6,499 nt of DNA from Desulfobacula sp. (GCA_029940235.1 JAOZRI010000138.1:1-6499), one strand, 5' to 3'; shown: positions 1-6,499, counted from the first letter of the stretch. The notes: generated by a model not told the origin, from the sequence alone. Made by a program: numbers and translations.

Positions 1-1690
1 TTGGTTCTTTGGCAATTTTTAATACACGTCTGACTTTTTCAATGGGAATTTCCATTTTTTCAGCAATCTCTTCAGGAGAAGGCTCCTTGCCCATCTCCTG
101 AACAAGATATCTTGATGTACGGATTAATTTGTTAATGGTTTCAATCATATGAACCGGGATTCTTATGGTTCTTGCCTGATCAGCAATTGCCCTTGTAATA
201 GCCTGCCTTATCCACCATGTAGCATATGTGGAAAATTTATATCCCCGTCTGTATTCAAATTTATCCACAGCTTTCATTAATCCAATATTACCCTCCTGGA
301 TCAAATCAAGAAATTGCAGTCCTCTATTAGTATATTTTTTTGCAATACTGACCACCAGCCTTAGATTAGCTCTGACAAGCTCACGTTTGGAGAATTCAGC
401 ACTCCGCCGCCCTTTATCAATCCGTTTAACAATCTTCTTTAAAAAATCAGAGTCTCCTTTTATTTCATTTTTTCTTAGAGAGACCTGGATCATTAAGGAA
501 CAAATATCCTGAAATAAAATTTTTGCTCGAATTATGGTAATATCAGACTTAGATCTTACCCACTCCACAAAGACTTTTTCTGTGGATAATTTACCCAGCA
601 TAGTAGTACGCTTGACATTAAAAGTTCTTGCACACTTCTCAAGAAGCTCATCAATTTTTGCAAACCAGATAATTGTATTTCTAATATTTTTTTCTATATT
701 ATCAATTACACTTGCTTCAAAGCGCCATCTTTTCAGCTGTTCAAAAATAGTTTCTGTATTATCAAAAACCTCCTTTGCAAAAACTTCATATTTTTTTGTT
801 TTTCGCTTTGTAAAGAGCAGGTATTCTCTTTTTTCCTGATTTTCATCATGGAGTTTTCTTATAATTTTTAATGATTTTAAAAACTTTTCCTGTTTGGAAA
901 CCTCATCCACAACACCATCGCCTTCATCAACATCTCTTAAGACATGTTTTGGGCGCATGGATTTTTGTTCCATCTTATCGCCATAAATAAAAATAGTGAA
1001 TATTGTTAAAGGACAATCCAGCATAGCTCTTAAAATATTACGTTCCCCAAGCTCGATCTTTTTAGCAATTTCGATTTCACCTTCACGACTGAGCAGTGTG
1101 ACCATTCCCATCTCTTTAAGATACATCTTTACAGGATCAGTAACAGCACCAAACTCAACATCGGAACCATCTTTTTTAGGAGCCAATAAATCCTTTACAA
1201 TCTGCTTTTTTTCTTTTTCTGCCTGCTTGGCTGCTTCAATTTTAGGGTCTTTTTTAACCCTGGTAGTTTTTTTCTTAGTTACTTTTTTAGCTGGTTTTTT
1301 ACTTTTCTTATTTATGTTTTTACTTTTCTTTGCAGCAGTATCAGCTGTTTTGCCTGTGGTTTTGGCTGCTGCTTTAGTTTTTTTAGTTGTAGTTATTGTT
1401 TTCTTTTTTGCGGTTTTCTTTTTTGTAGTAGCTTTCTTTGCAGTGGCCCGCTTCTTTTTTTCAACTTTTTTAGTTTTTTCTTTTTCCATGTCCACAAGCT
1501 TGATACCAAGCTCTTTAAACTGCATGACAATATCGTCAATTTGATCCAACAATGCTACATCATCAGAGATTGCATCATTAAGTTCGGCAAAAGAGAGAGA
1601 ACCTGTTTTTTCCCCTTTTTTAACAAGTTTTTTTAACTCTTTGTTACTCATCACCACATTCTCTCCAGACTTTTTTGTCTTACCTGCCAT
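1..1690 (-). CDS. rpoD: RNA polymerase primary sigma factor RpoD (sigma70), 3' end beyond window
   Basis: Housekeeping sigma factor that gives RNA polymerase its promoter recognition. My translation from ATG at 1690 is open for 563 codons to the window edge, where the gene is cut. Region 1.1 spans residues 15-70 ([11 protein letters not shown], then [14 protein letters not shown]). Region 1.2 starts near 184 ([12 protein letters not shown]). A divergent non-conserved segment fills about 216-425. Regions 2.1-2.4 span about 433-512 ([48 protein letters not shown]). Region 3 begins at about 513 (HMIETINKL). Regions 3.2 and 4 (-35 binding) lie outside the window. Oddity: residues 71-148 are about 42% lysine, mixed with Ala and Thr, like a histone H1 tail. 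The start is fixed by GGGAGG seven bases upstream. It lies 34 bases after dnaG, probably in one operon. The family call is very secure. Confidence 0.97.
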   Translation of the reverse strand, partial: MAGKTKKSGENVVMSNKELKKLVKKGEKTGSLSFAELNDAISDDVALLDQIDDIVMQFKELGIKLVDMEKEKTKKVEKKKRATAKKATTKKKTAKKKTITTTKKTKAAAKTTGKTADTAAKKSKNINKKSKKPAKKVTKKKTTRVKKDPKIEAAKQAEKEKKQIVKDLLAPKKDGSDVEFGAVTDPVKMYLKEMGMVTLLSREGEIEIAKKIELGERNILRAMLDCPLTIFTIFIYGDKMEQKSMRPKHVLRDVDEGDGVVDEVSKQEKFLKSLKIIRKLHDENQEKREYLLFTKRKTKKYEVFAKEVFDNTETIFEQLKRWRFEASVIDNIEKNIRNTIIWFAKIDELLEKCARTFNVKRTTMLGKLSTEKVFVEWVRSKSDITIIRAKILFQDICSLMIQVSLRKNEIKGDSDFLKKIVKRIDKGRRSAEFSKRELVRANLRLVVSIAKKYTNRGLQFLDLIQEGNIGLMKAVDKFEYRRGYKFSTYATWWIRQAITRAIADQARTIRIPVHMIETINKLIRTSRYLVQEMGKEPSPEEIAEKMEIPIEKVRRVLKIAKEP

Positions 1691-1697
1691 ATTTATG

Positions 1698-1703
1698 CCT
1701 CCC
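1698..1703 (-). promoter_or_regulatory. rpoD ribosome binding site
   Basis: On the minus strand GGGAGG lies seven bases before the ATG at 1690. It is the strongest Shine-Dalgarno among these genes. It favours this start over the in-frame ATG at residue 14, which would cut into the beginning of region 1.1. It lies wholly in the 34-base gap after the dnaG stop, so rpoD can be translated efficiently from a dnaG-rpoD transcript. Confidence 0.8.
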
Positions 1704-1724
1704 AAAGGCTTATTTAGTACCTAA

Positions 1725-3494
1725 TTATTGTAATTGCTGAATTTCAGCCTGTTTTTCCTTTAACAACTCCATCAATTCAGAATCACAGCCCTTTTCCGCA
1801 CTTATAATTTTACTGGTCAAAGTATTTTCTTCTTTTTTTCTTACTCTGATAATTCGATTTATCAGAGATAATGCTGTCTGTTGAATATCCTGATCCATAA
1901 AAGAATCATCCATGGATAAAGAGGCTATAAGCTGTTGATCCTCACTATTTTCCATTGTTGCCATAACATTTGTAATGAAGGCCTTTTTATCAGAATCAAT
2001 GCCTATAATCTTTTTTCCAATGAACTTTAATTTTTTTGAATAAAAATATTCTAAAACACCTGTTTTATTTATTTTATCAATGATTTCAGGAAAATTAAGC
2101 ACCATTGAAATCATCTGTTCTTCTCTTCTGTCTGAATCCAGCCTTACTTCATCTTTTGTTCCATCAAACAAATAAGGTTTTGATATGCTCTCTTGAGTAT
2201 GCAAGTATTGTTCCCTCACCTTTTCCAGGACAGCATTTTCATCAATATTCAAAGTTTCAGCAAGTTCTTTAATGTACAAAGACCTTAATGCCGTGTCTTG
2301 AATGGTGATCAAATACGGCTTCATATCATTCAAAATTTTGATTCTGCCCTCCACGGAAGATCCATGTGTATCAATTGAGACCTGTAAAAGAAATTGCATA
2401 ATGGTTTTTGCTTTTAAAGCAAGTGCATTAAACGCCTTTTGCCCGTGTTCCACCACATAGGAATCTGGATCACTCTTTTCTGGAAGTACAAGAATTTTTA
2501 TGTCAACGCCCTCTCTCATAAAAATTTTAATACTTCTTTTTGCAGCACTGATTCCTGCTGCATCAGAATCAAAAACAAGTATCATTTTAGAAGCATACCC
2601 TTTAAGAATCCTGATATGTTCATGGGTTAGTGCAGTCCCAAGGCTTGCCACACAATTTTTGATTCCATGCTGATAAAGAGATAAAAAATCAAAATACCCT
2701 TCAACTATATATACAAAGTCTTCTTGCCTACAAAACTGTTTTGCTGCATGAAGTCCATAGAGAATACGACTTTTACTATAAACCAACGTTTCAGGTGAGT
2801 TCATATATTTTGGCATGGCATCATCCATGACCCTGCCGCCAAAACCTGCTACCTGCATATTTATATCAAAAATAGGAAACATAATCCGGTTTCTGAACCT
2901 GTCATAATAGCCATTGTTCTGCTTTCTTTCCAAAACCAAACCCGATTGAGCCGCAACCCCTTCAGAAACTTTCAATTTTTTAAACTCTTTAACAACACTA
3001 TCCCAGCTGTCATGGGAGAATCCAAGATGAAATTCATTAATAATATCGTCAGATATTTTTCTTTGTTTAAGGTATCTGGCAGCTATTTTACCACTGTTTG
3101 AATTTTTTAATTGACTATAATAATACTCCATTGTGGTTTTATTGAGCCTGAACAGGCTCTCTTTGAGTTTAAGCTGTTTTCTTTTTGCAGGATCAATTTC
3201 TTTGGTTTCAATGGTTATATTATGCTTGCGGGCCAACATTTTTGCAGCTTCCGGAAAAGTAATGCCATGGTATCTTTTTAAAAAATTCAATACGTTTCCA
3301 CCTGCACCACAGCCAAAGCAATAATAAATCTGTTTATTAATATTTACAGAAAACGAAGGAGTTTTTTCAGAATGGAATGGACATAAACCAAAAAAGTTGC
3401 TTCCAGATTTTTTTAAGATAACATTTTGAGAAATAATATCAACAATATCTGAAGTATTTAAAATTTGCGCTATCTTTTCTTCAGGAATATACAT
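1725..3494 (-). CDS. dnaG: DNA primase DnaG
   Basis: Makes the short RNA primers for Okazaki fragments and leading-strand starts, working with the DnaB helicase at the fork. The 589-residue length is normal. The N-terminal CHC2 zinc-binding domain shows C38, H41, C59 and C62 (LCPFH, then YCFGCGAGG). The core follows: the basic segment RFRNRIMFPIFD (199-210), the KYMNSPET motif (229-236), and a TOPRIM domain with VEGYFD (E265), LGTALT (285-290) and FDSDAAG (D309, D311), the metal-binding acidic residues. The C-terminal part from about 440 is divergent, as expected for the DnaB-interaction domain. The start MYIPEEKIAQIL matches the family start, although the Shine-Dalgarno is weak (nearest GGAG is about 12-14 bases away). 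rpoD follows 34 bases after the TAA stop, the macromolecular synthesis operon order. rpsU, often upstream, is absent; hisA is there instead. Confidence 0.98.
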   Translation of the reverse strand: MYIPEEKIAQILNTSDIVDIISQNVILKKSGSNFFGLCPFHSEKTPSFSVNINKQIYYCFGCGAGGNVLNFLKRYHGITFPEAAKMLARKHNITIETKEIDPAKRKQLKLKESLFRLNKTTMEYYYSQLKNSNSGKIAARYLKQRKISDDIINEFHLGFSHDSWDSVVKEFKKLKVSEGVAAQSGLVLERKQNNGYYDRFRNRIMFPIFDINMQVAGFGGRVMDDAMPKYMNSPETLVYSKSRILYGLHAAKQFCRQEDFVYIVEGYFDFLSLYQHGIKNCVASLGTALTHEHIRILKGYASKMILVFDSDAAGISAAKRSIKIFMREGVDIKILVLPEKSDPDSYVVEHGQKAFNALALKAKTIMQFLLQVSIDTHGSSVEGRIKILNDMKPYLITIQDTALRSLYIKELAETLNIDENAVLEKVREQYLHTQESISKPYLFDGTKDEVRLDSDRREEQMISMVLNFPEIIDKINKTGVLEYFYSKKLKFIGKKIIGIDSDKKAFITNVMATMENSEDQQLIASLSMDDSFMDQDIQQTALSLINRIIRVRKKEENTLTSKIISAEKGCDSELMELLKEKQAEIQQLQ

Positions 3495-3510
3495 CTCGCT
3501 GGTGCTGACT

Positions 3511-3541
3511 CCAAAAATTTACCGAAAATTACCAAAAATTA
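3511..3541. repeat. Three phased A-tract repeats in the dnaG leader
   Basis: Three tandem units of the form CCRAAAATT(T)A occupy 3511-3521, 3522-3531 and 3532-3541 on the plus strand, with period 10-11 bases. A-tracts repeated once per helical turn are known to bend DNA. The block lies between the predicted dnaG promoter and the dnaG start, so it would be in the transcribed leader. A role as a protein site or a curvature element is inference; the repeat itself is read directly. Confidence 0.6.
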
Positions 3542-3560
3542 ATTGTTCTGCAAGTAAAAT

Positions 3561-3588
3561 AATCTAAGTACTATAAATTACATGTCAA
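3561..3588 (-). promoter_or_regulatory. Predicted sigma70 promoter for dnaG-rpoD
   Basis: On the minus strand a perfect TTGACA (3583-3588) is followed by a 16-base spacer and TAGATT (3561-3566), four of six matches to the -10 consensus. Transcription would start near 3553, about 60 bases before the dnaG ATG. It sits immediately downstream of the hisA stop, giving the primase and sigma genes their own promoter besides any read-through from his. The prediction rests on consensus matching only. Confidence 0.55.
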
Positions 3589-3594
3589 TAATTG

Positions 3595-4317
3595 CTATTT
3601 TGAAATCCTTATGGCCTCTTTTAAATCAAGGGTTCCTTCATAGAGAGCTCTTCCTGTTATAACCCCTGTCACCCCTTTGTTCTCAACCCTAAGAAGATTT
3701 TTAATATCTTCAATTGTGCTGACACCACCTGACGCTACTATGGGTATTGAAACAGCCTCAGCCAAAGCTGCTGTCTCTTCAATATTAGGGCCGGTTTGCA
3801 TGCCGTCTCTGTGTATATCGGTAAAATTGATTGCTGCAACTCCGCATGATTCAAACTCCTTTGCCAGGTCCACAGCTCTTGTTTTGGATGTTTTGCTCCA
3901 TCCTTCAACTGCAACCATGCCATTTCTTGCATCAATACCAACAACAATCTGACCTTGAAAATTTTTGCATGCCTCTTTAACCAGCTCTGGATCATAAAGA
4001 GCAACACTTCCTATGATGACTTTTGAAACTCCTGCCTCAACATACATTTCAATGGTTTTCAAGTCTCTTATTCCACCACCCACCTGTATGGGAACTTTAA
4101 TATTGGAAAGAATATCCTGTATGGTTTGAAAATTTTCCACCTGTTTTGCAAAAGCTCCGTCAAGATCAATCACATGGATAAGCTCAGCTCCACAAACTTC
4201 CCATTTTTTTGCCATGCTTACAGGATTATCAGAATAAAGGGTGGTATCTTCCATACGTCCTTGCAAAAGCCTGACACATTTGCCTTGTTTGATATCAACA
4301 GCTGGTATAATTATCAT
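3595..4317 (-). CDS. hisA: Phosphoribosylformimino-AICAR phosphate isomerase HisA
   Basis: Catalyses the Amadori isomerisation of ProFAR to PRFAR, the fourth step of histidine biosynthesis, in the cytoplasm. At 240 residues it has the usual length of this (beta/alpha)8 barrel. Visible landmarks are PAVDIKQGKCVRL with catalytic D8, VGGGIRD (79-85), IIGSVAL (101-107), VVGIDARNG with the second catalytic aspartate D129, FTDIHRDGM (166-173), and the C-terminal phosphate-binding loops ASGGVS (195-200) and ITGRALYEG (220-228). The two aspartates and the WSKTS segment favour HisA over the related HisF. The start follows the hisB stop after three bases, with GGGAAG ten bases upstream inside the hisB end, so the two are very probably co-transcribed. 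The gene ends in TAG just before the dnaG promoter, with no visible terminator hairpin. Confidence 0.97.
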   Translation of the reverse strand: MIIIPAVDIKQGKCVRLLQGRMEDTTLYSDNPVSMAKKWEVCGAELIHVIDLDGAFAKQVENFQTIQDILSNIKVPIQVGGGIRDLKTIEMYVEAGVSKVIIGSVALYDPELVKEACKNFQGQIVVGIDARNGMVAVEGWSKTSKTRAVDLAKEFESCGVAAINFTDIHRDGMQTGPNIEETAALAEAVSIPIVASGGVSTIEDIKNLLRVENKGVTGVITGRALYEGTLDLKEAIRISK

Positions 4318-4320
4318 TAT

Positions 4321-4908
4321 TTATAAACTTCCCTTGGTGGACAAGGTCTCATCAATATTTAGATTAATTCTTGTTGCCATGTGCAAAGATCTGCCCATAG
4401 CCTTGAAAATTGATTCAAGGACATGGTGTTCATTTTTGCCATATTGACTGTTAATATGAAGGTTAAATGCGCCTTGAACACAAAAACTTTGAAAAAATTC
4501 CCTGGCAAGGTCGATACCAAATTGTCCTTTTACCTTAAGGCCTTCGGGAAAATTATAAACAAGATAGGGTCTGTTTGATAAATCTACTGTTACCGTGGAC
4601 AAAGCCTCATCCATGGGAACAGAGGAATCACCAAATCTGACGATCTTTATTTTCTTTTCAAGGGCAGTGAAAAGAGCCTGGCCAAGAACAAGTCCTGTAT
4701 CCTCTATGGTGTGATGAAAGTCAACTTCAAGATCTCCTTTAACCTTAAGTTCAAGATCAAAAAAACCGTGTACGCAAAAAGCTGTGAGCATATGATCAAA
4801 GAGAGGAATACCCGTGGAGATATCAGCCTTGCCCGAACCATCGAGGTCAAAACAGATATTAATTTGTGTCTCGTTTGTAGACCTTGCAACACTTGCTTTG
4901 CGACCCAT
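4321..4908 (-). CDS. hisB: Imidazoleglycerol-phosphate dehydratase HisB (monofunctional)
   Basis: Dehydrates imidazole glycerol phosphate to imidazole acetol phosphate in histidine biosynthesis, with a dimanganese centre. From the ATG at 4908 the protein has 195 residues, the normal monofunctional length, with no phosphatase domain. Family motifs are MGRKASV at the start, FDHML (37-41), HHTIEDTG (65-72), PMDEA (98-102), EHHVLESIFKA (160-170) and the ending STKGSL. The two paired-histidine motifs are the metal ligands. The in-frame ATG at 4944 would add twelve residues unlike the family. The 4908 start is preferred because MGRKASV is the standard beginning and AAGGA lies six bases upstream. 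It is the first gene of the left-facing operon and is followed three bases later by hisA. It lies about 70 bases from a near-consensus promoter start. Confidence 0.97.
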   Translation of the reverse strand: MGRKASVARSTNETQINICFDLDGSGKADISTGIPLFDHMLTAFCVHGFFDLELKVKGDLEVDFHHTIEDTGLVLGQALFTALEKKIKIVRFGDSSVPMDEALSTVTVDLSNRPYLVYNFPEGLKVKGQFGIDLAREFFQSFCVQGAFNLHINSQYGKNEHHVLESIFKAMGRSLHMATRINLNIDETLSTKGSL

Positions 4909-4914
4909 AACATA

Positions 4915-4919
4915 TCCTT
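4915..4919 (-). promoter_or_regulatory. hisB ribosome binding site that decides the start
   Basis: On the minus strand AAGGA lies six bases before the ATG at 4908. The upstream in-frame ATG at 4944 has only a weak GGCAG, so this site supports the shorter, family-length HisB. Confidence 0.7.
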
Positions 4920-4984
4920 GGAATAGAGTTAATAAAACTAACATCTGCCATCAATGCGAAAAACCCATTTAAAATCAATCCTTT

Positions 4985-5013
4985 AATATATATAAACCAG
5001 CTGTTTTTGTCAA
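4985..5013 (-). promoter_or_regulatory. Strong sigma70 promoter for hisBA
   Basis: On the minus strand a perfect TTGACA (5008-5013) is followed by a 17-base spacer and TATATT (4985-4990), five of six matches to TATAAT. It is the best promoter match in the window. Transcription would begin near 4978, giving a hisB leader of about 70 bases. I see no run of histidine codons there, so no classical his attenuator. A/T-rich DNA upstream of the -35 box could act as an UP element. Confidence 0.7.
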
Positions 5014-5052
5014 TTATTTTTAACATGCTTATTTTGCATTTTTATTAAAATT

Positions 5053-5074
5053 AATATTTTTTTAAAAAAATATT
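5053..5074. repeat. Perfect 22-bp A/T palindrome in the divergent control region
   Basis: The arms AATATTTTTTT (5053-5063) and AAAAAAATATT (5064-5074) are exact reverse complements with no spacer. It lies between the two divergent promoters and touches the -35 box of the rightward one, where UP elements or nucleoid-protein sites often sit. A rho-independent terminator is unlikely because the stem has no G or C. Any regulatory role is inferred from position. Confidence 0.55.
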
Positions 5075-5102
5075 GACCGACACTCTTTTTGCCATGTACT
5101 AT
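5073..5102 (+). promoter_or_regulatory. Predicted sigma70 promoter for the selenoprotein gene
   Basis: TTGACC (5073-5078, five of six matches), an 18-base spacer and TACTAT (5097-5102, four of six) form a plausible promoter. The A/T palindrome adjoins it upstream in the position of an UP element. Transcription would start near 5109, about 75 bases before the ATG at 5184. It is divergent from the hisBA promoter, with 59 bases between the two -35 boxes. Confidence 0.55.
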
Positions 5103-5116
5103 GTCTTTTTAAATTT

Positions 5117-5145
5117 GAAATTAACATCTGTATATAGATAATTTC
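5117..5145 (+). promoter_or_regulatory. Inverted repeat / leader hairpin before the selenoprotein gene
   Basis: GAAATTA (5117-5123) and TAATTTC (5139-5145) are exact reverse complements. Inside, TCT (5127-5129) can pair with AGA (5136-5138), leaving a six-base loop and a small bulge. The element lies just after the predicted transcription start and about 40 bases before the start codon. It could be a repressor operator or an RNA hairpin. The repeat is visible; the function is not. Confidence 0.35.
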
Positions 5146-5170
5146 AGGATAAAATAGAATTTCATAATAG

Positions 5171-5176
5171 AAAGGA
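5171..5176 (+). promoter_or_regulatory. Ribosome binding site of the Fe-S selenoprotein gene
   Basis: AAAGGA ends seven bases before the ATG at 5184, a normal spacing. It fixes the start MAVDVIKLG, which leaves about 33 residues before the first iron-sulfur motif. Confidence 0.7.
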
Positions 5177-5183
5177 ATGACCT

Positions 5184-6499
5184 ATGGCGGTAGATGTCAT
5201 TAAACTTGGAAATAAAAAACAAAAAAGTATTTTTCTTGATAAAGTTAAGAAATTACTTCCAGAGGGTGGCAATTTAAATGCCTGTTTAACCTGTGGTGCA
5301 TGTTCTGCAGGATGTCCTGCTACCGGACTTGATAATATGGATCCTCGAAAATTTCTTCGCATGGCAGCCCTTGGCATGGATGAAGAGATTGTTAAATCTG
5401 ACTGGGTATGGATGTGTACCATGTGCCAGCGTTGTATTTATGTTTGCCCCATGCAGATTGATATTCCACAATTAATATTTAATGCCAGAGGACTTCGTCC
5501 GAGAGAAGAGAGACCAAAAGGTATTCTGGACTCATGTAATCTGCAACTAAAAAATGAAACTACCAGTGCCATGGGGACAACACCTGAGGACTATGAATTT
5601 GTTGTTGAAGATGTCCTGGAAGAATACCAGGAATCCCAACCCGAATTTGCAGACATGCAGGCACCAATTGATAAGCAGGGAGCTGAATTTTTCTTAAACC
5701 AGAATTCAAGAGAACCTGTTACTGAACCTGATGAAATGGTACCTCTATGGAAGATTCTCCATCTTGTAGGTGCTGACTGGACTTATGGTTCCAAGGGCTG
5801 GGCAGGTGAAAACTATTGCCTGTTCCTTGCAGATAATGATTCATGGAAACATGTAACAAAAACCAGTGTGGATCAGGCCAATCATCTTGGTTGTAAAACG
5901 TTTCTCAACACCGAGTGAGGTCACGTAACTTTCTCAGTCCGGGCCGGAGTGAAAAAATTCAACCTCGAACATAATTTTGAAATCAAAAATATTTATGAAT
6001 ACTATGCAAAATGGATTCGTGAAGGAAAATTAAAAGTCAATTCAGACTGGAATAAAGACCTGAAAATAAAATTTACTGTGCAGGACCCCTGCCAGATTGT
6101 TAGAAAAAGCTTTGGTGACCCCATTGCTGAAGATTTAAGATTTGTTGTTAAATCAGTTGTGGGAGAAGAAAACTTTATTGACATGCAGCCAAACAGATCC
6201 AATAACTATTGCTGCGGTGGCGGCGGTGGATTTCTGCAGTCAGGATTTAAAGAAGAACGCCTTAAGTATGGAAAATTAAAAGATGATCAGATTAAAGCCA
6301 CAGGAGCTGATTATTGTGTTGCAGGCTGCCATAATTGCCATGCCCAGATCCATGAACTAAGTGAACATTACGGCGGGAATTATCCTGTGGTCCACATGTG
6401 GACACTGATTTGTCTCTCCTTAGGTATATTAGGACCCAATGAACGTGAATATCTTGGAGATGACTTAAAAGAAGTTAATGTGTTTCATCCTGAAACAGC
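5184..6499 (+). CDS. HdrD-like iron-sulfur oxidoreductase, probable selenoprotein read through UGA; 3' end beyond window
   Basis: Probable cytoplasmic or membrane-associated electron-transfer protein of the heterodisulfide reductase / CCG-domain family, combining HdrC-like and HdrB-like parts. Two 4Fe-4S motifs lie at the N-terminus: C34, C37, C40, C44 and C78, C81, C84, C88, each CxxCxxCxxxCP. A linker (about 110-190) is followed by a first cysteine-rich module, in which GSKGWAGENYC (202-212) replaces a normal CCG and LNTE-U-GH ends it. The second module is canonical: C303, then CCGGGGG at 343-349, then GCHNC (C382, C385). The codon for residue 245 is TGA (5916-5918). The frame is open for 193 further codons, and the text after the TGA continues the same family, so I read one gene with selenocysteine at 245 and not a 244-residue protein. 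The exact substrate is unknown: disulfide, quinone or flavoprotein partners are all possible. The alternative is a recent nonsense mutation or sequencing error. The family call is secure; Sec is likely. Confidence 0.85.
5916..5954 (+). promoter_or_regulatory. Selenocysteine UGA codon with candidate bacterial SECIS stem-loop
   Basis: The in-frame TGA at 5916-5918 is followed by a foldable segment, 5930-5954. TTTC pairs with GAAA at the base, C5935 with G5949, and TCCG (5938-5941) with CGGA (5945-5948), with GGC as the apical loop. The stem carries a T-T mismatch and a two-base AG bulge. An alternative fold pairs CTC (5933-5935) with GAG (5947-5949) and leaves a larger loop starting AGU. Either loop begins about 17-23 bases after the UGA and has a G in its first two bases, as known bacterial SECIS elements do. 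The fold was drawn by eye, without an energy calculation. Confidence 0.65.

Noticed and set aside
996..1544. Plus-strand ORF of 182 residues, very hydrophobic, looking like a membrane protein.
   Set aside because: It is the antisense of the lysine-rich RpoD linker: AAA/AAG codons read backwards give Phe, Leu and Val. The minus frame encodes an unmistakable sigma factor.
3495..3594. Rho-independent terminator between hisA and dnaG.
   Set aside because: No GC-rich stem followed by a T-run is visible on the minus strand; the gap is filled by the promoter and the A-tract repeats.
4909..4944. Upstream in-frame ATG extending HisB by 12 residues.
   Set aside because: The extension does not resemble HisB, has a poor ribosome binding site, and the ATG at 4908 has AAGGA at good spacing and the family start MGRKASV.
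5184..5918. Pseudogene, or complete 244-residue protein ending at TGA.
   Set aside because: No frameshift or other damage is seen in the flanking 193 codons. The stop falls exactly at an expected cysteine and a hairpin follows. A fresh nonsense mutation cannot be fully excluded from one sequence.
5919..6499. A separate second gene beginning after the TGA, for example at GTG 5949.
   Set aside because: No Shine-Dalgarno precedes a start there, the frame is the same as upstream, and such a protein would hold only the tail of the first cysteine-rich module. A single read-through gene explains both halves.
1..6499. tRNA or rRNA genes, CRISPR arrays, insertion sequences, phage genes.
   Set aside because: None seen. 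Coding space is accounted for by five genes, and the only repeats are the short ones listed.

Overview
The window looks like chromosomal DNA from an AT-rich, strictly anaerobic sulfate-reducing bacterium of the Desulfobacterota, most plausibly Desulfobacterales. The evidence is the style of the RpoD, DnaG, HisA and HisB proteins, the HdrD-like iron-sulfur oxidoreductase typical of sulfate reducers and their syntrophic relatives, and an apparent selenocysteine codon, since this lineage is rich in selenoproteins. The assignment rests on recognising families, not on a database search.

Layout. Bases 1-4908 hold four minus-strand genes, transcribed in the order hisB (4908-4321), hisA (4317-3595), dnaG (3494-1725) and rpoD (1690 to beyond base 1). 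A strong sigma70-type promoter (TTGACA-17-TATATT) lies upstream of hisB. A second (TTGACA-16-TAGATT) lies in the 100-base gap between hisA and dnaG. I see no terminator between the histidine genes and dnaG-rpoD, so read-through is possible. dnaG-rpoD is the core of the macromolecular synthesis operon (primase plus housekeeping sigma factor), without rpsU directly upstream. The sigma factor has a lysine-rich, histone-H1-like linker between regions 1.1 and 1.2.

Bases 4909-5183 are a very AT-rich divergent control region. It has the hisB promoter facing left, a perfect 22-bp A/T palindrome, a promoter facing right (TTGACC-18-TACTAT), a leader hairpin and a good ribosome binding site.

Bases 5184-6499 (plus strand, running off the window) encode an HdrC/HdrD-like protein with two N-terminal 4Fe-4S ferredoxin motifs and C-terminal cysteine-rich (CCG-type) modules. 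An ordinary ORF call stops at a TGA at 5916-5918. The same frame stays open to the window end and continues the same protein family, and the TGA falls where I expect the cysteine of an E-C-G-H motif. A stem-loop follows at bacterial SECIS distance. The best reading is one selenoprotein with Sec at residue 245. This is the most interesting item in the window.

The left block is housekeeping: histidine biosynthesis steps, replication priming and promoter recognition. The right gene is energy metabolism, probably electron transfer with a thiol/disulfide or a flavoprotein/quinone partner. Its redox partners would be expected beyond base 6499.
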